From Bugulina stolonifera (lineage: Eukaryota; Bryozoa; Gymnolaemata; Cheilostomatida; Bugulidae), in contig OW285190.1 in the NCBI GenBank assembly GCA_935421135.1, forward strand, positions 12,906,501 to 12,970,500: a stretch of DNA of 64,000 bases. Direction: 5' to 3'. Every line of letters begins with the position of its first letter. Position 1 is the stretch's first letter. The position numbers and the translations under genes are program-made. Positions 1 through 15,000 of this stretch are shown piece after piece. The notes beneath the pieces are model-generated. The model was not told where the DNA came from, ran no database searches, and worked only from the letters and a program-made list of their open reading frames with translations.

Positions 1-748
1 GCATGTGCTACACTGGTACAGTTCGGCAAAACAGGATGTCTGGGTGCAAATTGAAAGAAGAGAAGGATATGAAAAAGGAGGGTCGTGGCAGCTGGGATTA
101 TAAAATTGAGGAAGGGAGTAATATAGTTGCAGTACGTTGGTATGACAACAAAGCTGTCACTTTATTGTCGTCTCACACAACAATTAAGCCCATAGGTGAA
201 GCAAGTCGATGGAACAAGAAGAAGAAGACCCAGAAAAAGGTACCAATGCCAGTTGTAATCAAAGATTACAACCAACACATGGGTGGAATCGATCTACTTG
301 ACGGCTTTTTAGCTAGGCTTCGATTCCAAATGAAGAGTAGGAGTTGGTATTTATACCTGTGCTGGCACTTTACCATGATATGCCTTGTGAACTCCTGGAA
401 TGTATACCGCCGAGATTGCAAGCTGCTCCAAATACCAGCAAAGGAGATTATGAGGAGGAAGTTTCAGGCGACTGTTGCGAAGAGCCTTATAAAATCTAAA
501 GCTTTGAAGCGTGGGTGACCATCTGCTGCTGGTGATGCTGCCACTCCTCGGCCTCCACAAAAGGCAACACGAGCCCCATACAATGACATTCGCTATGATG
601 AATGTGCTCACTGGCCATCTAAAGTTGAGAAGCGAGGGCGGTGCATACATGTCAGAAAAACAACACCAATACCCTCTGCACAAAGTGCAATGTGAGGTTT
701 TGCTTCGTGGAGGAGCGTAACTGCTTCATGTCCTACCATGTGAAGTAG
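1..748 (+). pseudogene. piggyBac-type transposase, C-terminal part, broken
   Basis: This is the end of a piggyBac (DDE_Tnp_1_7) transposase; the N-terminal half lies beyond the left edge. Visible family landmarks are TGTVRQNR at the start, AVRWYDNKAVTLLSS (end of the catalytic core), PMPVVIKDYNQHMGGIDLLD, and a Trp/Tyr-rich stretch ending VNSWNVYRRDC. The frame reaches a TGA at 516-518, then continues in the same frame through PYNDIRYDECAHWP. A one-base shift near 655-672 is needed to enter the Cys-rich C-terminal zinc-binding tail (LCTKCNVRFCF), which stops at 746-748. One in-frame stop plus one frameshift in the last third show that the copy is dead. The upstream ATG at 3 is internal, not a true start. 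The family call is firm; the species-level family is unknown. Confidence 0.88.
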
Positions 749-1600
749 CCTATGTACAATGTGTTTGTAATTTTTTACAAACAGCTAGTGCTAGGAGGCA
801 GCATTTGCAGAACACCTTGAGACTTTGAATGACATGCACAAAAGCTGGCATCTATAACCTGGTAAGAAAGGTAATTCAACTGGGTGCTGTCAGCAGAGGC
901 AGCAGCATCCTGCAACACGGCATGCACCTCTGTTCCTGAGGGTTTCGGAAAGTCTATTGCTGCTCCATTACCCAGTCAAAAGTATTCTCATACAATGCCA
1001 ACCAAAAGGATCACATACATTTTAAAGAGTAAAATTATCTGTGTACTGTTAATTTGAGAAAAAAGTCATTATTATTTTTGCATTCAACATAGTGCATTTT
1101 GTCTGAAAACATAGTCTTTCTTGTCATCCCAATGCATAGAGCAGCTGCTAGGACGAAGCCAAAACCTTACAAAATTAGCAGAAAACGATTTGCCTTGTTT
1201 TTGACTGCTATTCTGCTGAAATATATTTGTACAATTGGTAACACATAGCTCATTAGAATTAGCAGAAAATATTTTTCCAAACTAAGAAAAAATTTAAAAA
1301 TGCTGGTGCTTCATATGCTTCATATGATGCATTTTAATCTGTAAAAAATAGCCATAGCTGCTCATTAATATTGATAAAAAAACTACAGCAGACATGACAA
1401 AGTGAACAGAGCGGCATGAACAATTTAAAAAGCACATACAAGGAGGGTTAAAATGGAAATATATGAGCCTGTTGGACAGCAAAAAGGAAAACCTGATATA
1501 TATACAATGTACATGTTTATGCAATAGCATGTAAAAACATCCAAAACAATCACGGGTTTGCAAGAAAGTGCCTACCACTAATCCAATTGGCACAAGTTTC
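749..1600. other. gene-free stretch between two piggyBac remnants
   Basis: I see no coding signal here. The sequence is AT-rich and probably includes 3' flanking DNA of the left transposon. I could not recognise piggyBac terminal repeats or a TTAA duplication. Confidence 0.4.
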
Positions 1601-1639
1601 AGTTAGATAGCCAAGATGGAAGAAAGAAAGCTTGTGTTA

Positions 1640-2305
1640 GAATTAAAACACTAAGAAAAGGTTTAATGCTGCCATCCCATTCATATGGAATAAGGTTGAA
1701 GAGAGCCATGAGTTATAACAGCAAGCCTCAACGGCAGTGTCATGGTCTTTCACATCAAATATATGGCCGAAACCTCCCATAGATATGTTGTAAAATGGAA
1801 TTACAGCAGGGCACTCCACAGTTATCCTTTTCTTCTCTTTTTGTCCCATTTTTGGACAGTAGTTGTTGGGTGAGCCCCTATGGCCGTGCTAACCAGCGTG
1901 ACAGGTTTATTATCATACCATTTTATGGCCCTTACATCCACCCCTTCAAAATTATGTTGGGGCTCTTGAAATGTGCCTCTTCCTGCTTTTCTCATTGCTG
2001 CATCTGAGGAGAAAACACATCCTGGCAGACGATTGAGTCCTACAGTGCCAGTTGTTTGGTAGCCATGAGCGTAAAGAGCAAGTATCAGTTTTGATGAGGA
2101 AGAATATGATGCTAGAGTCGCCAGGCTTTAGCACAGCGGAAACGAGACGTATTTCCACATTACCACTGGCTGCAATATCTGGGTAGTCGCTTGGTGGCTG
2201 AGATGATCCATGGTAAATCTCAAAGCCCCTTTTCATCACAGAAAAGAAATGCTTTGTAACCCCACTTATGAGCTATTGGTAGGCCCACATCACTTTAAAA
2301 AATCA
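1640..2305 (-). pseudogene. second piggyBac transposase remnant, different family
   Basis: Read on the minus strand, fragments follow the piggyBac order. HKWGYKAFLFCDEKG lies near 2290-2240, then FEIYHGSSQPP, then ASGNVEIRLVSAVLKPG near 2140. GVDVRAIKWYDNKPVTL is near 1950-1900, and CPAVIPFYNISMGGFGHIFD lies near 1795-1740. Several frame changes and stops interrupt it, for example a TGA between CDEKGL and the next block and a TAA after WDKKRRKG near 1825. The wording of the blocks differs from the copy at the left edge (MGGFGHIFD against MGGIDLLD), so this is a separate, older family rather than an inverted duplicate. No terminal repeats were recognised. Confidence 0.78.
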
Positions 2306-3455
2306 TGGTTACAAAATATACTAAAACTGTAATCAATTTCAGTCTTTGTTCTAGTATTGCCCATTGATTCGTATATGAATCATCTAAATCAACTCACAAA
2401 AAAATCCTGAAAGATTGTTCAAGAAGATAATCAAATGTGGTAAGCAAATACACTTACAACCATTGTATTCAATAAACTTTTCACTTGCCCTGTGTAACTA
2501 CCTTGAAAAAAAATATGCAGTTTTTTGTGAGAAGCCAAGTTAAACACATGTACTGTCAGCCATCTTGAATTTCAAACAGGAAGTAGTGCACTACTCTTTG
2601 TATGAAGAGATGGTGCATATCTGCATCAACAAGCTATAAAACACATAAGTGGGCACTGGTGCATACAATCATATGTCGAAATGGTTGTATCATATATGCA
2701 TCATGTGACAAATTTCCGAAGTGTCTTGAATATCAAACCGCTAGCTTAGAGCCAACCAATGCTAACAATAGAACAACCCTCTTTCCAACAATTTACAAAA
2801 CGATTACCAATGCAGACCCAATTTCAAATACTTCCAGCAGCATACTGAAGGGTGCTAGAGGAAGTTCCTGCATAACCAATGTCATCATATGATATTTGAA
2901 GAGGGATGCCAGGATTACTACTGCTACCCACAATCATTTGAACACACATGTGATGACAAGGATATGGACATCATCCTAGAAACTGGGTCAACTGAGCCAG
3001 GAACATTATAGGACACCACCTTTGCGTGAAAATCACACTCATCATAATCAATAACACTTAGAACTTTATGATGGTGATAGCCCCCCCCCCCCCCCCCCCG
3101 ACTCTGTACACCTACATGCAAAACTGAAGTACAGACCATTGATGCAAGTTTGTATTCGTTGTCTGTGAAAACAAATGTGGAGTAATACTATTAGGCTAGA
3201 CGACTGCTTTCTCATTGACAGCTGCTAACCCTGGGTGCTTAGGCTAGTGAATGGTTAAGTTTTGAAATCTTTCTCCAATGTTTAATTATCTACATAGAGT
3301 GGCCCCAACTAAAATTTGGGGCCTCAAAAACTAATGTAGAGAAGTGTATCTATGCAAACGTCTACTAGTCAAATTAGTAGACAGTTTCATACCGTCTTCA
3401 CAAAATTACTAAAATACTTGCGCGCCATCTTCAAAGATGTGTCCATCTGTCCAAT
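2306..3455. other. intergenic stretch, no gene seen
   Basis: This is AT-rich intergenic DNA downstream of ANKRD16. Apart from the poly-C run listed separately I see nothing that can be annotated. Confidence 0.4.
3081..3099. repeat. poly-C homopolymer, 19 bases
   Basis: An uninterrupted run of 19 cytosines in otherwise AT-rich DNA. Its length is liable to slippage and to sequencing error. Confidence 0.9.
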
Positions 3456-5830
<2,375 letters not shown>

Positions 5831-7780
5831 TCTCAGCAATTGAAAAGTGAATATTTTTGCGGACTAAAATAAAAAGGCAGAGTTGGAATAAAAAGCTTGA
5901 AAAAATATTATTCAGCAAACAAAAACCCTTTGACTTTGATGACCAACATGTTAGTTACATTAAGCCATAGACATTGAAGAGAAACATTATGTCCTCCAAC
6001 GAAAAAATATCTTAATACCACTCAGTCTCGCCATAACTATAGGTAGGCTACTACCAGACATTGCCCATTTTAGAATGGTTTCTAGGAAAACTAGTCTGTC
6101 ATTGTGCACAAATGAAACTGAGAGTTATTTGCGCATTATGTTTATCGCTAAACCTTACCTAGAACAGTTGAGTGGAAGACAAAAAAAAGAATCATATAAC
6201 GTAGTCATCTAATTAGTTCATTACAATAACAATATATACATTATGAAATTATCAAAGAAACAGAATAAACTGTTACAGCTTGAAAACAAGCTACGCCAGA
6301 GTCATTAACCATGTGCACTGGCATGGCCTATCTTTCTCTTCACTATGACTATGCACTATCACTATCTTAACCATGGTTTAACCAGTACCTAAGCCTAAAC
6401 AGTTACAGTAGCCATTGGCTTGCACTTTCACTAGCACAGCATAAAAATTCAAATTCAAATTGTTTTGACAAACTGATACTACTAATATAATAAGCCTACT
6501 CAATCAGTTTGTATCACACAGCAAAAGTAATAATTATATTATTATTATAATAATAATTGTTACTTATATCTATTAGTCCTATTATTAATTATATAAAAAA
6601 ATACTTATAATATAAATATTTAAATTTAAATATAATAATAATAATAATATAATATAATTATTGTTTATATAGGCAGATGATGTCCCATGTAATGTTATTT
6701 TTGTTTTGTTAAAATTAAGCTCTTGCAACTTATATGTGTATTACTATTAGCAAGCAAGCAAGCATAGCCTATTAGATGAGTGGTTGGGATTTGACGTGAA
6801 CCGTTGATTATGTCTTATTGACTTGTGCGGTGTAACGTGAATCGATCAGTTATCAAAGATAGTGGACAACTTTTGGCCTGAGTGTCTGATCTTCCCTTCC
6901 ACTATCTTTGCAGTTATTGCGAACAATAGGCGTCCTCGGAAACTAGACGCGCGAATGGAAAATTAATAAATAAAATCATGTTTACCGAAAGCAATGAACA
7001 CGTGCGTAGGCTGGGCAACTATGCTGCAGGAACATAAAGTTGAGCAGCACTCACCGCATCCCACATCCTGCAAGTGGCCAATAGTGCGCTAGATATGGCG
7101 AATTGTGTCCAAAGCTGTGTTCATGATAATTAAAGTCAAACTCTAAATGGTACACAAGTTATGTGTCGTTTTGCCTAGTGACCCTTCCTATGCGTTGCGA
7201 CGTGTTGACTTTCCAAAATATATGCATGTACTGTGTCCTCATGTGGCTGGTCACTGTAGTCTGTTTTTGTCTGTAACACCTATCCTTTCATTATGATTCA
7301 TTATGATTATCCTATGACTATCACAAGACTTTTAGTAAAGTAAAAGTAGGCATATGAAATAAGTATTATAATTATTTTCTCACTGCTTATTGCAGGCACG
7401 CCTAATTCATTTCTCTTCAACACGACGCAGAATTGTTGCTGATTTATTATAGGCCTAAAATACAAAGATAATATTCATATTTATATTATTATATATTCAT
7501 ATTCTATTGTTACTAACTATTTTTAATAATTATTATTTTATTTATAGTAGGCTTAATAGTGTAGTAATTAATAATAATGCAATTTAATAGTAAGAATTTT
7601 TATTTTAATGTTTGTAATTTTTCTTTGCTCAGGCTTCTTATTCAAAAAGATGCATGTTTTGTATCACAACAATATAACTCCAGGTGGAGTGTCAGTGTCG
7701 TGTGAAGTGCAGGTAGACATGAATAATACACAGCACATCAGATAGGCTTGATGGGAGTTACAGTTACACAGTTACCCTCA
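5831..7780. other. intergenic stretch upstream of ANKRD16
   Basis: Contains the presumed 5' region of ANKRD16 and a very AT-rich zone (about 6520-6665) of ATT/TAA runs. No coding exon was found. Confidence 0.4.
6525..6665. repeat. AT-rich simple sequence
   Basis: Low-complexity run of TTA, TAA and AAATAT units, almost without G or C. No function is inferred. Confidence 0.7.
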
Positions 7781-7784
7781 ACCG

Positions 7785-8100
7785 AAATCTCATCTTGGAC
7801 AAACACATGCACATGTAGCAGCTAAGGGAAACTCTACTCTTAGTTTCACCCAGAAAAATGTTCTCACCATCACCAACTCAAAAGCACTGTGTAAGCCTAC
7901 ATACCAACTTGTACGCCCTGTCTTAGAGTATGACCTGCAGCCTGGGACTCCGCTTCTAACTCTACTGCTAGCCCTCTCAAACATATACAGAGAAGGACAG
8001 CACGCTTTTTCTGTCCCATCAGGCAGACTGATAGGAAAACAAACACCACCAGCCTCCTTGTTGAAGTTGAACAAGCCCAGTTATTTTTTCTCTTGTTCAA
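7785..8100 (+). mobile_element. non-LTR retrotransposon scrap (RT C-terminal region)
   Basis: Translation gives the block that closes the reverse-transcriptase region of CR1/Jockey-like LINEs. It reads HVAAKGNSTLSFTQKN, then YQLVRPVLEYD, a frameshift, AAWDS, then IQRRTARFF and TTSLLVEVE. The order matches the family, but a frameshift between VRPVLEY and AAWDS and the lack of anything upstream show a short dead 5'-truncated copy. Confidence 0.72.
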
Positions 8101-9083
8101 CTTAGAAATACATTTTAAATTGTGTTACCACTACCATGACTGTTACCTTCCTCCTGCACAGAAATGGTCAAAAGTTAATTGCTAGTTTAGCGTCAGTCTT
8201 TTACGATTTTTGTTAATGGAATTCAAACTTGGAAGAAATCGCTTAGTAGTAAAGAGAATGGAATATATTCCTTTTACTATTAAGCCATTTTTTCAAAAGC
8301 TGACATTCCACGACGTAGCAAAAATAAATGTATTTATAATATTATTACTAGAAGCTGTTGCTACGTGTATTCGTCTTGGAAGTTGTGATTTGGATTTTCA
8401 AAACATTGACGATTCTTGCTTGACTTACCAACTTTATTAACTCATCAACAAATTATTTTCCAACTATTTTTCATTGATATTTAAAAAATAAAATGATGGG
8501 CTCATCCTATTCTCCAACACTGCTTGAAGTATTGCTCAACTGGCCCTGTGATATGTACTCTACATCCTCAGTGCTTAGATATCACAGAATTTGCAAATCT
8601 TATAATGGTTCATTCTTACCCAACATCCAACAGGCGTCTTTTAGTCCAAATATTGATCCCCTGCTTTAATAATGTATTGATAAATACATTAGGTGTGTCT
8701 CACCATTGTTGTCACATTGCTTATAAAATTTCCCCAATTTTTTCGTCAGTTGTACCTGGAGTTTTCTCCAGTGATGCGGAAGAACCAATATCTCCCTGAG
8801 GGAAATCCAAGCCTGATAACAAAATTCCAAGAAAATCTCAAGTAAAATCCATGAGTAGATCGGTATCTCACTCTTTGGCTTCAATCAAAATTTTAATTTG
8901 TCTCGTGTTTAGAAGGATTGTGACATTTTGTAGATTGCATTATGACTAATCTTTCAAATATAGGCTTATGCATCCAGTGAATAGTGGCAAACGTTTTGCT
9001 ATGCTGGCTTCTTTCTCATGCTTATGCTGGTGAATTATGATGTTCAATTTTCTAGATCCTTCAGATGATTATTGCTGTTGACA
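8101..9083. other. intergenic, upstream of the multi-Tudor gene
   Basis: Short open frames occur but none shows a recognisable domain or splice pattern. It should contain the promoter and 5' UTR of the multi-Tudor gene, which I cannot place. Confidence 0.35.
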
Positions 9084-12000
9084 ATGAGTGAGGTTTCTAT
9101 GCGCGTATCTTCCACCTCGAAGCAAGCTGCTGTACGAGGTGCCCTGATTAAAAAGGCATACAAATTTTTAGAAGAAGTTAAATCTGAAGAGCTGAAGGTG
9201 GTTTCAAAAATTAAAGATAACGTCAACCTAGTAAGCTAATACTAGAACTACAAAGTGTTGATGCTTTGATTTGAACCATGCTACATATTAATTTGAATGT
9301 AATTTTTGCTGACTTTCTGTTAGCATAGCTAATACATGAGTAGGCCTACTTACTTGGTCAACCTTTAACCTTCCATTTCTATCTCTACTATGGCATGGAT
9401 CTAAGTAGAAGCGAACTATGGTAGTACACATAGATGTGTATGTCGTAAAAAGCTGTGATTTGATTGGTTCTGAACTATATTTCCCTTTATTATTAGTTTA
9501 TGCAAGGAATTTTTGGTCATTGATCTTTTTTTATTGATTCTGTTGATGGTCTATCTTGACTATTTAGGAGAATCATGACTCAGTCTACTGTTGTTGCAGG
9601 CAGAGAGGAGTTTCACAGACCTTGTCAAAAGTAAACAGAGTGCTGACTTTAAGCAGCTATTTGGTAATTGTCTCATTACTCTGCAAGACACACTTAATAG
9701 TCTGCAGGAATTAAGCATCCATCTTAGCAGTGATCTCGATACTTCTGTTGGAGAAGATGATATCTCTGGGTTACAGGATTCCGAGACGAGGTAGATACAA
9801 TCTTGAATATGATCCGATGTTGTATTAACTACTTGTTGTACCTTATTCTGTTGTTCAGCAACTCAATGATGTAAGCTCTTAAAGAGCCCTCAATAAATGA
9901 AATAATCTGCGATAATACACATAACAGAATAACATTCTTGATCTGAGAGTAAATATTGGTGTTCCATTATAGGTCACATGTTTCAGACACGGCCACGTCG
10001 AAAGTTCCTGAACCTGAGCCACTTACCGTAGAAAGGGTGCAAACTAAGCAAGCACCTAAAAAATCGCTTGAGGAAACTCAGGTTTGTTTGGTAATTTTAA
10101 ATCTAAACAATAAGAAATTAATATTTAGTCGCAAATACAATTACTGCAATCCAAAACCTATCTAGCTGGGAACTTGGGTATTGGAAGTTCTGCATTTGAC
10201 CATGCCGAATATAATTAAATTGCCAAGCATTTTGTATAGGCTGACATGTAACATTTCTAGCATCTATTTACAAGATTTTTTAACTATTCAATATTAGCTG
10301 ATTGGTGTAGCTCGTGTCATTTGTGGTTTTTCCTGACATCAGAAAACAGAATAGATGCTGTATATTCTAAATATATCTACCTGTATTATTCTCAATTTCA
10401 GCAAGTGCCTGCTCCCGCTAGTCATGTTCCTACCACCACCCTAGTTCCTGTAGCTACCACAGATTCTACTACTACTAGCATTAGTACTACTGCTACCCCA
10501 TTTCCCAGTAGTAGCGCAGCTTGTACTACCGTTACTGCAACTAAAGCCCCCATCCAGCCCGTTAAGCCCACTAGTGCTGAGACTGGGCCCATAGCTGTTG
10601 AGGTTGCCCCCACAGTCGTCACTGCCAAAGTACACCCGCAGAGTAAAACCAGTAGCTCTGCACACGCTGATGTAAAACTGTTTCACCAATCACTCAAGCG
10701 TCTCTATAAGGTGGGTAGATGCTTGTACTGTAATGAAAATGTTTGTTCTAGTTTTGCACTAAAGCAGTTGGACAACCATGTGTTACTGATAGGGCACCAT
10801 AGAATAATATTGACCCTTATCATTAATGGATGTGAAACTGGTGGGCTAGTCAAACTTTCTTGATAGTTATCATTTTCTCTTAGTATCTGTTAGTGAATGG
10901 AAATAGGCATGTGGTGATTGATTCGGATATCATGATTCACATTCTCTTTCTATGTGAACTAAATGTATGTTGGTTGCTCTCAAAATGCGATAGTATATTG
11001 ACAAAACTAATGTCAAACTATTTAATATATACATGCAGAATCTCACAGTCAACTTAGACGAGACAATTGAAGTTACATGTGGCTTTCATCAAGGTCCAAA
11101 TTATATCTGGCTTCAGACCTCTCCACCAGAAGTGGATAGGATAGCTGAGCTGATCTGGTATGATCCCTATTCTATGCCTACATGTATATTTAGTCATGGC
11201 ACTTGTAGAGAGTTTAGTGCAGAAGTATTAGTGGTGGCCATGGTGTTGCTGTGATTTCCGTATCTTTGTAAAGCACAGCAACACCAAATTGTGTAATATG
11301 TAGTAACAAAGAACTGCGCTGGGCACCAATTCCTAACAGGTCTTTCCCGGATATTTGAATAAATCGGGTATACCGTGTTAGTCGAACCTCCAATCATTAC
11401 TGCACTGATCTACATGTATTACATGTGGCTGTGGAGAATATGTTTCACTGTTATAACCATTTATAAATTAGTTTTTTCCCAAGCTATTGGTCGTCAGTTT
11501 ATTTGTAGCAATAAAGCATGGTAAATTCTGTTGTTTCTGTGAATGAGTGACAACTCTTGCTTTTACAGCCTTGGTATAAGTAGTGCTAAGTTCCCCACAT
11601 TGACTGATCTACCAGCAGTAGGAAGCCTGCTATTGGCTAAATATGATCTTGACCAGTTCTACTATCGCGCTGTGGTAAAGAAAATATGCAAGTGTGAGTA
11701 CCATTCACCTGCACTGCAGAACTTGCCATTTAAAAGAATATAATGTTTCCCAAATTTCTTTGAATGTGTTTCCTTCGTCAACTTAATTTTGTTCACGGCA
11801 TGGGCAGACACGTGTGCGTGTATCTTATGTGTATTTTTAGAATAACTGTGCTCTGTGACCTAAAACATCTTAACTATTATTCAGGGTAGAGCTGAATCTA
11901 CATACATGTACTGTATATCGTACTACTTGTGTCTCTGTATTGGTGCTGTTGATAATAAGTGTATTTGATATTGTTAGCTGCTGATGCAGGAAAGGTAAAG

Positions 12001-15000
12001 GTTTTCTTCATTGACTTCGGTAATGTGGAGGCTGTAACTGCGTCATCGCTACTGCAGATCAGTGGCGAACTAGAAACAATCCCTCCTCAAGCTGTACTCT
12101 GCTCTACTTACGGTGTATGTACTTCTATTAGTCTAGATATCCCTGCTGTATGTATACCTACATATCATATCTATTGTATTAGTTTATAGTCTCTCTACCT
12201 GCAGAGTATAATATACTCTTATTTACATATACATTTGCATATAAATGTATGTATACCGGTGGTTTCAGGTGGTTATTTGTTGAACATTGAACAATGCATT
12301 AGATAGTCCCCTATATGAATAGAATTCAATACAAGGACTTGGTGACTAGAAGTTCACATTGCATTTTATCTTATTGCGTAACTTAATTCTGCGCATTCAC
12401 TTACACGTATCAGGTATTCATCTACAGACGTATCTTTACTGTACATGTTGTAGGTGGCTCCTCCTGTCTCCTCCGGAGTATACACAGATAATGCTATGGA
12501 CTGGTTTGAACAGTTAGTTAATGAACCATTAAAAGGGAAGATGACTACCTGTTCTTCAAACTGTCCAATTCTGCTCGTTCACCTTCAGTCCCTAGGCAAG
12601 GATGTGTCCACAGAGATGAAACAGAAAGGACATGCTGTTACCATGAGTACTGATGAGTTCGTTATGAAATGTAAGTAGATCAATGACATATTTGGTAGCT
12701 TTAACAGCCCATCCAAATGGTAGTAATGCGGCACCTACTTGGTGTAGATGGAGTTTTCCTACCTTTAGCAGGTTGTAAGTCTAGCTCAGTGTAACGGATG
12801 TACAGTAGTGATCAACGGTCAATAGTAATAAAGGTAATCGGGCATATAAATTGCCATTAGAAGTCTGAAATTATAGACAAAACTATGCATTGGATCTGAA
12901 GACCACGCAACTCCTAATTAGTTGCACATTGTTTTGGATCTGAAGACCACGCAACTCCAAATTAGTTGCACATTGTTATTTTAGTGAGAGCTGATGGCCT
13001 TGTGAGCCATTTGTGGTAGCAAGCCACTCTTATAGGTCAATCTATTTAATCTATAAGGTCAAGCTACTGGGAAATGGCCACGAGAGCTCCGCCCATTCTT
13101 CAGTTAGAACTTAGCTGCACATTTGTCTAGTTTTTGACTAGGAATTATGTTCTCTTGAATTTGGTGGTGAACAGCCTATAAAGCATTAGTTTGAATATAT
13201 TTTTGTTCAGCAATTCATGGGAGTATAATTGCCCTCGACTCTATAAAATATTACCACTTTTATTTTTAAAACAATTACCCGTTATTGACAGGAAGAGTTT
13301 TTAAAAGAACTACATGTTGAAATAGTATAGGGGTAAGCAGCTTTTTGAATTCTTGCATGCAAGTCTATCACACATTCTAGGGTTACAAGAACGGACAGAT
13401 TACATCTACTTTTATATTATTTCCTGGTGAAATACCCATGGCGGTTGGTGAGCATTGTGATTTTCATTACGCTGTTGTTTGTTTTACATCAAGATGGAAA
13501 CATGACTAACGGAATGAAAGAATTTTACACCAGCTTGCAACCACTCTACAAAAAGAAGAAAGTGGATGTGGCAGAACCTAGTCAACCTCCTTTTCGTCCT
13601 CCTACACTTCATAATGCTATGAGCCCTCCTCCTCAACCTCGGTCAGTACTTCACACACGCCTTTATATTAGCAGACCAATTTTCACCAGCTATTCACCAT
13701 TGGCATGTGCATCCATATTGTACATGTACTGTATATGTGCACGCAAATAGTGTCATTTCATCACAGTCTGTTAGCAGTCACTTTAATTGAGCTTTTTGTG
13801 TGTAGACTTTCTCTTGACCAGTGAAGTGTTCTATCTTCTCATCAATTTTTGCTTGACTCAAGTTATATGAAAATATAATGTAGGGCTATAAAATACAGAT
13901 ATAATGACTTACAGATACATGCTATAAATGTTCACTAGCATTACTGTTTTTTCTAATTGCAGGCGGAACTTTTCTCCATATCCTAAAAAGCCTCAGAACG
14001 GTGTGCCTGCAGAGTTTGCTCGAAGTGCTGAGATGGAGAGGAGGAAGCAGCCCAGTAAGTCTCAAATACAGACGATGAGAACCATTCAGCGGAACCAGAA
14101 GAAGCTGATGGATGATTTTGTAGCAGGTAGAATGCAATGTACATATAGGTCTATATATTCTTTCTGATAATACATGGACAATATTATCTGCTGGTGTTGA
14201 ATAATTCTGAATTTATTCTCTCCAAGTTTCTTACCAGATGTAGGAGAAGGTTCATCAGGTATCTTAAATATTATCCAGATATGGGAATAAGGCCTCTGGA
14301 AGGCAGCACCGGCGCTACTTCATCCACCCGTACTGCAATAGGGGAAAATACCGCAGGAAGTACAACTGGAGATGCAACTATGCATCCTGGTACGTCTGCA
14401 TCAACAGAACAAGCAAACATACGAGTACATAGTGACAAAGAAGTCAATCCGTCCGTATGTCAGACTAGCAACGCTTCAACTCAAGCGAATATTCCTTTAA
14501 GCCAAATTAGTACTCTTGACCATCCCAGTGCTCAGAGTGGTGTTTCCAATAATCAGACCAATGAACCCACAACTCAAGTTTATGCCCATAAAATGCAAAG
14601 CAGTCAGGTTGATTCCCACAAGGCGCACGCTCCACCTACCTGTAAAGCAGAAATTTCTCCTGTCTCCAGCAACACTGCCATACCTTCCACAGGTAGAGAT
14701 TTTTACACATGTTTTCTAAGTACAGGTATGTGGTAAGGTCGACGTTTGACCTTGTGAGCACGAAATGTGGCCTTACACGGTCTCAGTGTAAATGTCGTAT
14801 ACTACAAATTGTTTCTAATGCTTTATTTAGAAAATGTGGAAAGCACCAAGGCGCAGGTTCCAGTGAAGGAGGATAAGTCAGGTTTGGATATTAACACACT
14901 CAAGCTGCTCAAGTCTGCTGTGATAAAGCTGTCATCTTCACCGACCCCGCCCAAGCCACCCACCTCAGATATAGAAACTGGCTCTACTGGCACTTCTTCC

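Noticed and set aside
8210..8440. 76-codon open frame next to the LINE scrap
   Set aside because: No recognised domain and no link to the reverse-transcriptase frame.
8666..8884. possible minus-strand exon reading QGDIGSSASLEKTP
   Set aside because: No recognisable domain, and no neighbouring exon joins it in phase.
14194..14278. upstream extension of multi-Tudor exon 11 in the open frame
   Set aside because: No acceptor fits this extension in phase with exon 10; the frame is open only by chance.
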